From Kineosporia aurantiaca JCM 3230 (GTDB lineage Bacteria > Actinomycetota > Actinomycetes > Actinomycetales > Kineosporiaceae): a DNA stretch of 64,000 nt. The DNA is taken from assembly GCA_000719025.1 (NCBI GenBank), contig JODP01000024.1, positions 1 to 64,000 of the forward strand, read 5' to 3'. Below, piece after piece: positions 51,667 to 59,442 of this stretch. The translations under genes and the position numbers were made by a program. Below the pieces are notes generated by a model that was given only the letters and a program-made list of their open reading frames with translations, was not told where the DNA came from and did not search any database. Position 1 is the first letter of the stretch, and every line of letters begins with the position of its first letter.

Positions 51667-52547
51667 GGGCTCTCCTCCGCGCCCAGGCAGCGGGCGATCA
51701 GGGGCCACAGGTCGACCCGTAGACGTTCGGCGTCGGTCCCGGCGAACGCCGCGACGGCGTACCCCCGCTCCAGCGTGATCCCGCCGATCGGCCGCCAGGC
51801 CAGGTTCAGCTCCGCGGCCTGGGCCTTCGAGCAGAGCAGCAGGTCGGAGGAATTGAGGACGTCGGCGGCGGCCGTGGTGAGGCTGCCCGCCACCGCCACC
51901 TGGGCCGGTTTGAGAGCCACGGCGTCGCGCAGTCGCGTCAGCCGGTCCCGGACGTGCGGGACATCGTCCTCCGGCTGGATCCAGACCACCCGGGCCCGCC
52001 CGGCCGCCTGTTCCCGCCCCGGACGGAGGGCGTCGAGATGAATGACGTCCGTGGCCGGCTGCCCCCGACCGGCCAGCCCCAGGGGGACGACCCAGACGCT
52101 CTGGTCCGCCGGGGCGGCGGTGAGCGCCGCCCGCACCCCCAGCGACCGGGCCAGTTCGGTGCGCTGCGCCGGACCGGCCGGGACCAGGTCGAGGTAGACC
52201 TCCTCGAGCCGGGCGTCGGCCTCCAGCCGGGCCAGCCGGCCGACTCCGCAGATCTCGGGCACGGCCAGCCCGAACGGACGGCGTCGGGCCCGTTCCGCAT
52301 CGTGCAGCAGATCCTCGGCCAGCTGGATCAGGCGCTTGGCCGAGCCCAGCAGGTCCGCCCCGAACGGCGTCAGCACCACCCGCCGTGAGGAGCGCTCGAA
52401 GAGCGCCTCGCCCAGATGCTTCTCCAACGCGGCGACGCGGCGGCTGACCACCGACTGCGGCATCCGGACCGCTGCCGCGGCCAGGGTGAAGCTGCCCTGC
52501 TCGCTGACGCTGACGAAGGCCTGACAACCCGCCACGACATCCACCAC
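51663..52547 (-). CDS. LysR family regulator (BlaA/AmpR-like position)
   Basis: 294 residues from GTG 52547; neighbouring GTGs are alternatives. The HTH is clear (CQAFVSVSEQGSFTLAAAAVRMPQSVVSRRVAALEKHLGEALFERSSRRVVLT), followed by a periplasmic-binding-like effector domain. It sits between a beta-lactamase-like gene that it overlaps and a divergent class A beta-lactamase, with a T-N11-A site in the gap. It likely activates the divergent beta-lactamase, as BlaA and AmpR do, in response to a beta-lactam or a cell-wall fragment. Confidence 0.9.
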   Translation of the reverse strand: MVDVVAGCQAFVSVSEQGSFTLAAAAVRMPQSVVSRRVAALEKHLGEALFERSSRRVVLTPFGADLLGSAKRLIQLAEDLLHDAERARRRPFGLAVPEICGVGRLARLEADARLEEVYLDLVPAGPAQRTELARSLGVRAALTAAPADQSVWVVPLGLAGRGQPATDVIHLDALRPGREQAAGRARVVWIQPEDDVPHVRDRLTRLRDAVALKPAQVAVAGSLTTAAADVLNSSDLLLCSKAQAAELNLAWRPIGGITLERGYAVAAFAGTDAERLRVDLWPLIARCLGAEESP

Positions 52548-52555
52548 CTCAGGCT

Positions 52556-52603
52556 ATGCCAGAACAGCATCGATCGGGGCTTCACTGCATTGGACGGCAT
52601 AGC
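52556..52603. promoter_or_regulatory. LysR T-N11-A site and flanking inverted repeat
   Basis: ATGC (52556-52559) and GCAT (52567-52570) form a dyad with the T-N11-A spacing favoured by LysR proteins. A wider 8-base repeat pairs GCTATGCC (52553-52560) with GGCATAGC (52596-52603). Both lie in the 131-bp gap between the divergent LysR and beta-lactamase starts. Confidence 0.6.
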
Positions 52604-52678
52604 TGAGGCGCCCCGAAGCTGCTCGGGTCAGCAGCCGCTCCGCACGGAGGCGGCCGACGAAACCACCGAAGGATTCCC

Positions 52679-53581
52679 ATGTCGCTGATCACCGCCGGGC
52701 GCCTCGGCGCGACTCTGGCCACCCTGACCGTCCTGCTCGGCTGCGCCGCCGATCCCAGCCAGGCGGTCACCGCCGCCGTCACCACCACCCCGCCGAAAGC
52801 GTCCTCAAGCCAGTTTCGCTCTTTGGAAAAGACTTTCGATGCCCGGCTCGGGGTCTATGCGCTGGACACCGGCACCGGCCGGTCGGTTTCCTTCCAGGCC
52901 GACCAGCGCTTCGCCTATGCCTCCACGTCCAAGGCCCTCCAGGCGGGGGTCCTGCTCCGGCAGCGCACCGACGAACAGCTGGAGAAGGTGGTCCACTACG
53001 ACGAGTCCGACCTGCTGGAGTACGCGCCGATCACCAGCGAGCACGTGGACACCGGAATGAGCCTGCGGGACCTGCTGGACGCTTCACTGCGCTACAGCGA
53101 CAACACCGCCGCGAACCTGCTGTTCGAAGAGCTCGGCGGACCCCGAAGGGTGGATGCGGCGCTGGCCCGGATCGCCGGCGACCACACCACGCACATGGAC
53201 CGGACCGAACCGGACCTGAACACCGCCGTTCCCGGCGACGTGCGCGACACCAGCACCCCGCGGGCGATGGCCACCGATCTGCGCGCGTTCGTCCTGGGCA
53301 AGGCCCTGAACACCGGTGACCAGGCCACGCTGACCGATCTGATGAAGCGGAACACCACGGGTGACGACCTGATCCGGGCCGGGGTCCCGGACGGCTGGGT
53401 GGTCGGGGACAAGACCGGTTCGGGCAGTTACGGCACCCGCAACGACATCGCGGTGGTCTGGCCCAGCCACGGGGCGCCGATCGTGATCGCGGTCATGTCC
53501 ACCCGGGACACGGCGAACGCGTCCTACGACAACGCCCTGATCGCCCAGGCGACCAAGGTCGTCGTGGATCAGTTGACCTGA
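52679..53581 (+). CDS. Class A beta-lactamase lipoprotein
   Basis: 300 residues from ATG 52679 (AAGGAT upstream). A lipobox LLGC gives a lipidated C22. All class A motifs are present: S82-T-S-K85, S140-D-N142 in YSDNTAANLL, E177-P-D-L-N181 and K245-T-G. It should hydrolyse penicillins at the outer face of the membrane, protecting transpeptidases. It is divergent from the LysR gene and probably induced by it. Its last 13 bases overlap the end of the convergent DUF3152 gene. Confidence 0.93.
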   Translation: MSLITAGRLGATLATLTVLLGCAADPSQAVTAAVTTTPPKASSSQFRSLEKTFDARLGVYALDTGTGRSVSFQADQRFAYASTSKALQAGVLLRQRTDEQLEKVVHYDESDLLEYAPITSEHVDTGMSLRDLLDASLRYSDNTAANLLFEELGGPRRVDAALARIAGDHTTHMDRTEPDLNTAVPGDVRDTSTPRAMATDLRAFVLGKALNTGDQATLTDLMKRNTTGDDLIRAGVPDGWVVGDKTGSGSYGTRNDIAVVWPSHGAPIVIAVMSTRDTANASYDNALIAQATKVVVDQLT

Positions 53582-54342
53582 TCGGGGACCGGGTCTCCGT
53601 AGGCCCCGGCGGCTCCGCTGAGCAGTTTTCCGCCCACCACCGGCCACCCGTTCGCGGTGCATCCGTGCAGGCCCAGCGTCTGTTGCTGCATCACCGGCGC
53701 CTTCCGGCCGGGACCGGGGCACAGTTCGTGGTGGTGGCCCAGTTCGTGCCCGGTCTCATGATTGATCATGTACTTGCGGTAAGTGGCCAGCGGAGCACCG
53801 TATTTCGGCACGCCGTGCACCCAGCGGGCCACGTTGAGCACCACGCTCGCACCGTTACGGCACGAGGTGTACTCGTCGACGTTTCCGGCCGCGGTGTCGC
53901 CGCACAGGTCGTCGCGGGTCTTCGGAGTGGCCAGATAGATGGTGAAATCGTAGTCGTCGTGGGGACCGACGCGTTGGAGCCGGACATCGCCGAGCCCTGT
54001 CCAGCTGCGCCGGTCGCTCAGCGTGGTTTCCACCGTATCGGCGAATTCGTTTACCCTGATGCCGGTTATACCGCGCTCCACCGCCACCCGGTAGTGCCGC
54101 AGCGGACCACCGTCACCGGCGATGTCGCTTCGCCCGGCAGCCACCCGCCAACGACCCGACCCGGCGCGAGGGTAGGTAATGAGCTTGGCCGGCACCCGAC
54201 TGGCCGAGGTATCGGTAGGGGATGGTGAGGATGCAACGGTCGTTGTCGCCCCAACTGCGGCCTGGCCAGTCATATTTGGCGTGTGGGTCGGAGCGCATCC
54301 AAAAAGGAGCAGGACCGGGACAATAAACAGAAATCTTCGCAT
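53569..54342 (-). CDS. DUF3152 lipoprotein with metzincin-like zinc motif
   Basis: 257 residues from ATG 54342. A lipobox LFGC gives a lipidated C16. A Thr/Ser-rich linker leads to a DUF3152 domain with the segment H195-E-T-G-H199-E-L-G-H-H-H205, which fits HExxHxxGxxH of metzincin proteases, followed by CPGPGRKAPVMQQQTLGLHGC, where the methionine may form a Met-turn. A surface metalloprotease is likely, though the family is formally uncharacterised. It is convergent with the beta-lactamase gene. Confidence 0.83.
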   Translation of the reverse strand: MRRFLFIVPVLLLFGCAPTHTPNMTGQAAVGATTTVASSPSPTDTSASRVPAKLITYPRAGSGRWRVAAGRSDIAGDGGPLRHYRVAVERGITGIRVNEFADTVETTLSDRRSWTGLGDVRLQRVGPHDDYDFTIYLATPKTRDDLCGDTAAGNVDEYTSCRNGASVVLNVARWVHGVPKYGAPLATYRKYMINHETGHELGHHHELCPGPGRKAPVMQQQTLGLHGCTANGWPVVGGKLLSGAAGAYGDPVPDQVN

Positions 54343-54470
54343 CCTGTGACCTTTGTATTCTTCCGTGCGGAGGGCATGACGGAGCCGTCTCCGCTCATCG
54401 GGAGACACGAGAGATGGCCGCACGTCAACGGCTTCGAGATTGCGGCTACGGATTCGACACGTAGCGCCAT

Positions 54471-54511
54471 TACCCCGTCCGCGGCCGCGCCTCGGCGGCG
54501 CGGACGGGGTA
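54471..54511 (-). terminator. Terminator after the sigma-factor partner gene
   Basis: TACCCCGTCCGC (54471-54482) pairs with its exact complement (54500-54511); the GC-rich interior can extend the stem. It lies 35 bases beyond the minus-strand stop at 54546. Confidence 0.65.
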
Positions 54512-54545
54512 GTCGTTCAGCAGAACCGATGTACTACAGGATGTT

Positions 54546-55319
54546 TCAGCCGCGACCGGCCTCGGCGTTCCCCAGAACCTTGACGCCCTCGGCGAACTTG
54601 ATCCACTTGGCATCGGTCCAGTTCAGCCACTCCGGGCCCTGGACGACGACGTGGTGCCCCTTGGTGTCGGAGAAGGTGACGCTCACCATCGCCTTCTTGT
54701 CCGTGCTCTGGTCTCGACTGATCCAGCCGTCCTGACCGTTCACGGTGACCTTGGTGACCGTGGTCTCGAACCCGGTGCCGTCGTCCCCCCAGGCCTCCAG
54801 ATCCTCCTTGGTCACCGGCTGGGGAGCCTCGGTACCGGCGTCCGCCGACTGCAGCTGGACGGCCATCTTGCCCACCCACTGGTGGATGTCCTTGTTCTCG
54901 AACCCCTTGAGCGCGATCACCAGCACGGTGGAGTCCCCACCCTGGATCACCCAGCCCTTGGGGACGAAGCCCACCTGATATCCGGGAACCTGCTTGCCGG
55001 TGTAGGCGACCAGCGCGATCCCCCGCAGCGCGCCGTCCGTCGGAGCGGTGGTGGCGGACCGGCTGGGCGTGCCGGGCGTGGTCGGCCCAGCCGAAGGGGT
55101 GAGGGCAGTTGCGGGGGCCGTGGGGGCGGTATCTCCTCCCCCGGTCACCAGCACCCCTCCCACCGCGGCGACCACCGCCAGGCCGGCCGCACCCGCCCCG
55201 AGCCGCCGGATCCGCCGCTTGCGCAGTTCCCCGCGACCTCGCGCCAGATCCGCGGCCGGGTCGACCGTCCCGTCCGGAACGAAAACTGCCTTGTCAAGAA
55301 TACTTTTCAGGTCGTCCAT
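54546..55319 (-). CDS. Single-pass membrane protein, partner of SigE-like sigma
   Basis: 257 residues; it begins at ATG 55319, which lies inside the sigma gene's last 13 bases. A cytoplasmic N-terminus with basic residues (RGRGELRKRRIRRLG, about 28-42) precedes one TM segment (AGAAGLAVVAAVGGVLVTGG, about 43-62), a Thr/Pro/Ala-rich linker and an extracytoplasmic domain ending at about 255. Layout and overlap with the sigma gene fit an anti-sigma-like or signal-transducing role, but no zinc-binding anti-sigma motif is present. Confidence 0.7.
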   Translation of the reverse strand: MDDLKSILDKAVFVPDGTVDPAADLARGRGELRKRRIRRLGAGAAGLAVVAAVGGVLVTGGGDTAPTAPATALTPSAGPTTPGTPSRSATTAPTDGALRGIALVAYTGKQVPGYQVGFVPKGWVIQGGDSTVLVIALKGFENKDIHQWVGKMAVQLQSADAGTEAPQPVTKEDLEAWGDDGTGFETTVTKVTVNGQDGWISRDQSTDKKAMVSVTFSDTKGHHVVVQGPEWLNWTDAKWIKFAEGVKVLGNAEAGRG

Positions 55320-55885
55320 CGGGACACCTTTCCCATCTCGTGGCCAGACACCGCCGGGCGCGACGGTACGGAAAGGAGGTCACGGAGCTTGGCCGTCCCC
55401 TTCGCCGCCTGACTCTTGACCGTGCCCTGGGTACACCCGAGCAGCCGGGCACTCTCCTCGACGCTCAGATCCAGCCAGTAGCGCAGGATCACCACCGACC
55501 GCATCCGGTTGGGCAGGGCGGCCAGCGCGGCCCGCACCCGTTGCCCGTCCGGTCCGAACTGGCCCTCGTCCAGGCCCCCGATGCCTTCCGGCCCCTCGTA
55601 CGCGGGCACCTCCGGCAGTTCGGCGGTGGACCGTTCCCGGCGCCACCGGGGCCGGCGGGTCTCGTCGATGTGGCTGTTCAGCAGCACCCGACGGGCGTAC
55701 GCCAGCTCACCGTCCTTCCGCCGCACCTTCGGCCAGGCCAGGTACACCTTGGTCAGAGCGGTCTGGACCAGGTCCTCGGCCTGGTGGTCATCGCCTGCGG
55801 TCAGCAGGCAGGCGAACCTCAGCAGCGACGTCCGATGGATCCGGACGAACGTCGCGAACTCGTCGTCACGAGTGGGGCGCGGCAT
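55307..55885 (-). CDS. SigE-like ECF RNA polymerase sigma factor
   Basis: 192 residues from ATG 55885, with an ideal AAGGAGGT ribosome site. Region 2 is FVRIHRTSLLRFACLLTAGDDHQAEDLVQTALTKVYLAW, and region 4 is LAALPNRMRSVVILRYWLDLSVEESARLLGCTQGTVKSQAAKGTAKL, typical of the actinobacterial SigE-family ECF group (TIGR02983). It overlaps the downstream membrane protein by 13 bases, implying coupled expression. A candidate autoregulated promoter, GCAACC-N17-CGTA, lies upstream. Confidence 0.9.
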   Translation of the reverse strand: MPRPTRDDEFATFVRIHRTSLLRFACLLTAGDDHQAEDLVQTALTKVYLAWPKVRRKDGELAYARRVLLNSHIDETRRPRWRRERSTAELPEVPAYEGPEGIGGLDEGQFGPDGQRVRAALAALPNRMRSVVILRYWLDLSVEESARLLGCTQGTVKSQAAKGTAKLRDLLSVPSRPAVSGHEMGKVSRWTT

Positions 55886-55907
55886 GTCGTACCTCCTTCG
55901 CCCCTTG

Positions 55908-55934
55908 TACGGATCCGGGTCCTTCCCAGGTTGC
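55908..55934 (-). promoter_or_regulatory. Candidate ECF autoregulatory promoter
   Basis: Read on the minus strand: GCAACC (complement of 55929-55934), 17 bases, then CGTA (complement of 55908-55911), 22 bases before the sigma ATG. The AAC of the -35 and CGT of the -10 match the general ECF promoter form. Confidence 0.5.
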
Positions 55935-55974
55935 CTGAGCCGCGTCCGGCCGTCCGCCCCGGTAGAAATGACCC

Positions 55975-56304
55975 ATGACCGATTCCCTGCCCGATCCGAT
56001 CCGCGCGTTCGTCGAGACCACCAACGCCGGCGACTCCGACGCGTTCGTGGCCATCTTCACCGAGGACGCCCGTCTGGAGGACTGGGGCCGCGTGTTCACC
56101 GGCCCGGAGGGCGTCCGGTCCTGGGACGGCACCGACAACATCGGCAAGCAGTCCCACTTCGACGTGGTCTCCAGCGAACCGGGGACCGAGCCGGAGACGT
56201 ACGTCGTCACGCTGAAGGTGACCGGCAACGGCTACAACGGCACCGGCCCGATGACCTTCCGCCTGCACGAGGGCCGGATCGCCGGGCTGACCATCGCCCC
56301 CTAG
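55975..56304 (+). CDS. SnoaL-like (NTF2 fold) protein
   Basis: 109 residues from ATG 55975. The NTF2 pattern is recognisable: PIRAFVETTNAGDSDAFVAIFTEDARLEDWGRVFTGPEGVRSWD, then YVVTLKVTGNGYNGTGPMTFRLHEGRIAGLTIAP. Members are small cytoplasmic enzymes or ligand-binding proteins, with function unassigned. It diverges from the SigE-like sigma gene, 89 bp away. Confidence 0.78.
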   Translation: MTDSLPDPIRAFVETTNAGDSDAFVAIFTEDARLEDWGRVFTGPEGVRSWDGTDNIGKQSHFDVVSSEPGTEPETYVVTLKVTGNGYNGTGPMTFRLHEGRIAGLTIAP

Positions 56305-56662
56305 AGCCGACCGCCCTGGGTCACGATCGCCGGCGGTGGCGCGGCTGGAACAGGCGCCACCGGTTGTTCAGCGGCGGCCAGGTCGAGCGCCCGGTGTCAC
56401 GGCGGCGGCGGTAACGCCACCCACCCCCGTGCCCCGGCGTGACGGGTGGCCGGAGTTTCTGGATGATTGAGGACGCCGTGGGCGTGGCGGGGCGAGCCCG
56501 CAAGGGTGAGAAGAGGGCCGGGCAGGAGGGTGCGAAGGACTGGGCGCGCTGCGATCCGTACCCTGAGCTCATCGTCTCTGCTTTCCGTCGGCCTCGTGAT
56601 GCCCGCATCACCATCTTGAACGCTCTCAGCCATTGAGAACAGTCATTTCCGAAGGGAGGGAC
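56305..56662. other. 358-bp stretch without an assigned gene
   Basis: The interval between the SnoaL-like gene and the LAL regulator has no convincing gene. Two short frames exist: plus strand 56439-56636 (65 codons, basic, ending at the LAL region) and minus strand 56397-56633 (78 codons). They overlap and neither has a family or a clear ribosome site, so both are treated as unproven. No strong hairpin, operator or repeat is seen, apart from the AAGGGAGGGAC ribosome site just before 56663. Confidence 0.4.
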
Positions 56663-59380
56663 GTGCGGGGCTACTCGACCGACCGGGAACTGCTAGGACG
56701 GCAGCGCGAGCGCGACACCCTGGACCGCCTGCTGAGCGAGGTCCGGGGCGGCAGGAGCCGGGTCCTGACGTTGCGGGGGGACGCGGGGATCGGGAAGACC
56801 GCGCTCCTGGACTACCTGGCCACGCAGGCCGGGTCCGACCGGGTGCTGCGGGCGGCCGGCGTCGAGTTCGAGTCCGACATCGCCTACGCCGGGCTTCAGC
56901 AGGTGTGCGGCCCCCTCTTGCCGCATCTGGGCGCGCTGCCCGAGGTGCAGCAGGCGGCGTTGTCGACCGCGTTCGGGCTGAGCGCCGGAAGCCCGCCGGA
57001 GGTGCTGCTGCTCGGCCTGGCGGTGCTCGGCCTGCTCTCCGAGGCGGCGGCCGAGACCCCGGTGGTGTGCCTGATCGACGATGCGCAGTGGCTGGACCGG
57101 ATGTCCGCGCTGATCCTCGGTTTCGTCGCCCGTCGTCTCGAGGCCGATTCGGTGGCAATGGTTTTCGCGGCCCGGACCGGTCAGGATTGGATCCTCGACG
57201 GCCTGCCCGAGCTGAGCGTCGACGGGCTTCCCGATTCCGAGGCCCGGGCCCTGCTGGACTCGGTGCTGCCCGGAGCGATCGGCACGCCGGTGCGTGAGCG
57301 GATCGTGGCGGAGACGCGGGGCAATCCGCTGGCGCTGCTGGAGCTGCCGCGTGACCTGTCCAGCGCCGAACTGGCGTTCGGGTTCGGCGGACAGAGCAGC
57401 GCGTCGTTGGCCGGCCGGGTCGAGGAGGGCTTCCGCCGGCGGATCGCCGCGCTCCCGGAAGACACCCGCACGCTCCTGCTGACGGCCGCGGTGGAGCCGA
57501 TCGGCGATGTCTCCCTCCTGCTGCGCGCCCTGGACCGGCTCGGCATCGATGTGTCGGCCGCCGAGCCGGCGGTGAGCGAAGGACTGCTGGAACTCGGCCC
57601 TCGGGTGGACTTCCGGCATCCGCTGGTCCGCTCGGCGAGCTGGCGCTCCGCCGGGGCCGGACTGCTGCGCGAGGTTCATGCCGCGCTGGCCGGGGCCACC
57701 GATCCCGCCCAGGATCCCGATCGGCACGCCTGGCACCGCGGGCACGCCACGCTCGAACCCGACGAGGAGGTGGCCGCCGAGCTCGCCGCCACCGCCGACC
57801 GGGCGTCGGCCCGGGGTGGCCGGGTGGCGGCGGCCGTCTTCCTCGAACGGGCCGCCACGCTCACCCCGGATCCGCACCGGCGCACGGCCCGGCTGCTGGC
57901 CGCGGCCCGCTCGCACCTCGAGGCCGGGGGCACCACCGCGGTGTCCGGGCTCCTGGTGGCCGCCGAACAAGGACCGCTCGATCCCCGGCAGCGGGCCGAC
58001 GTCGACCGGCTCCGCGCCCGGGTCAGCTTCACCGTCAGTCCCGGTCTGGAGTCCGGTCCGGCCCTGCTGGCCGCTGCCGATCAGCTGGCCGGGCTGGACG
58101 ACGCGGCGGCCCGGGAGACCTATCTGGTGGCCTTCGGTGCCGCCCTACACAGCGGGCGCCTGGGTGGAGCGGCCACGCTGCGCCAGACCGCCGAGGCGGC
58201 GCGGGCCGTGCCCCGCGGGGAGGACCCGGCCGGTCTGCTGTTGGAGGGGCTGATCATCTGGAGCCTGCACGGCTACCCGGCCGCGGTGCCGGGGCTGCGC
58301 AAGGCTCTCGCCGCGGTCGGTGCGGACGAGGACCTGGAGCTGCTCTGGGTGGCGGCCCTGGTCGCGCTGGAACTGCTGGACTACGCCACCCTGGATCGCC
58401 TGACCAGTCACGGCCTGCGCTACGCACGTCGGACCGGCGCTCGGACGATCCTGCTCAGCGCGCTCTCCCACCGCACCGCGGCCCTGCTCGTCACGGGCCG
58501 CTTCGCCGAGGCCCAGAGCCTGGTGGACGAGTCGGTGGCGGTTGCCGTGGCCACCGGCCGGACCAGTTCGCCGAGCGCCCGGGCGGTCATGACGGCCCAT
58601 CGCGGGCTTGAGGCAGCCGCCCGCCAGGAGATCGCCACGACCGAACGCGATGCCGGTGACCTGGGTCTGGGGCATCTGCTCGGGGTCGCCGGGCTGGCCA
58701 CTGCGGTCCTGAACAACGGGCTCGGCAATTTCCCGGCGGCGATGACGGCGGCGCGTTCCGCCACCGAGTTCCCCGATCTGTCCCTGCATCTGCGGTCACT
58801 CAGCGAGCTGGTCGAGGCCGCCGCCCGGGCCGGGGAGCCGGCCGTCGCCGCCCGAGCCCGCGAGCAGCTGGCCGATCGGACCGCAGCCAGCGCAACCCCG
58901 TGGGCGCTCGGGGCCCAGGCCCTGGCCGACGCTCTGGCCGGCCCGCCGGAGCAGGCGGAGAAGAACTTCCGGCTTGCCCTGGAGCACTTCGGCGCCGAGA
59001 ACCTCGGGTTCCTTCAGGCCCGCACCCGCCTGCTCTACGGTGAATGGCTGCGCCGTGAAAACCGGCGCGTGGACGCCGGGACCGAGCTACGCACCGCGCA
59101 CGAAGCCTTCACCTCGATGGGCGCCGAGGCCTTCGCCGACCGCACCGCCCGCGAACTGGCGGCCACCGGAGCGACCGTACGCAGGCGTTCGTCCGGCCCT
59201 TCGGACGAGCTGACTCCTCAGGAGACCCAGATCGCCCGCCTCGCAATGGCGCATCTGACCAACCCGGAGATCGCGGCGCAGATGTACCTGAGCCCGCGTA
59301 CCGTCGAATGGCACCTGCGGAAGATCTTCACCAAGCTGGGCATCACGTCCCGCCGTGAGCTGGCGACCGTCCTCAAATAG
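56663..59380 (+). CDS. LuxR family LAL-type (large ATP-binding) regulator
   Basis: 905 residues from GTG 56663, chosen for AAGGGAGGGAC directly upstream; a TTG at 56633 is less likely. The N-terminal ATPase has Walker A G39-DAGIGKT and Walker B CLIDDAQWLD (about 136-145). The middle is a long helical region (about 320-840) with TPR-like repeats, and the C-terminal LuxR HTH is LTPQETQIARLAMAHLTNPEIAAQMYLSPRTVEWHLRKIFTKLGI. Such MalT-like proteins switch on target genes after ATP and inducer binding. The inducer is unknown. Confidence 0.92.
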   Translation: MRGYSTDRELLGRQRERDTLDRLLSEVRGGRSRVLTLRGDAGIGKTALLDYLATQAGSDRVLRAAGVEFESDIAYAGLQQVCGPLLPHLGALPEVQQAALSTAFGLSAGSPPEVLLLGLAVLGLLSEAAAETPVVCLIDDAQWLDRMSALILGFVARRLEADSVAMVFAARTGQDWILDGLPELSVDGLPDSEARALLDSVLPGAIGTPVRERIVAETRGNPLALLELPRDLSSAELAFGFGGQSSASLAGRVEEGFRRRIAALPEDTRTLLLTAAVEPIGDVSLLLRALDRLGIDVSAAEPAVSEGLLELGPRVDFRHPLVRSASWRSAGAGLLREVHAALAGATDPAQDPDRHAWHRGHATLEPDEEVAAELAATADRASARGGRVAAAVFLERAATLTPDPHRRTARLLAAARSHLEAGGTTAVSGLLVAAEQGPLDPRQRADVDRLRARVSFTVSPGLESGPALLAAADQLAGLDDAAARETYLVAFGAALHSGRLGGAATLRQTAEAARAVPRGEDPAGLLLEGLIIWSLHGYPAAVPGLRKALAAVGADEDLELLWVAALVALELLDYATLDRLTSHGLRYARRTGARTILLSALSHRTAALLVTGRFAEAQSLVDESVAVAVATGRTSSPSARAVMTAHRGLEAAARQEIATTERDAGDLGLGHLLGVAGLATAVLNNGLGNFPAAMTAARSATEFPDLSLHLRSLSELVEAAARAGEPAVAARAREQLADRTAASATPWALGAQALADALAGPPEQAEKNFRLALEHFGAENLGFLQARTRLLYGEWLRRENRRVDAGTELRTAHEAFTSMGAEAFADRTARELAATGATVRRRSSGPSDELTPQETQIARLAMAHLTNPEIAAQMYLSPRTVEWHLRKIFTKLGITSRRELATVLK

Positions 59381-59389
59381 GTCCCGATA

Positions 59390-59425
59390 GCAAGAGGCCC
59401 CGGCGGTATCGCCGAGGCCCCTTGC
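59390..59425. terminator. Bidirectional terminator
   Basis: A 16-bp imperfect stem (59390-59405 with 59410-59425, two mismatches) around GTAT. It lies between the LAL regulator stop and the convergent esterase stop at 59443. Confidence 0.6.
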
Positions 59426-59442
59426 GTCCGTGCGGAATCCGG

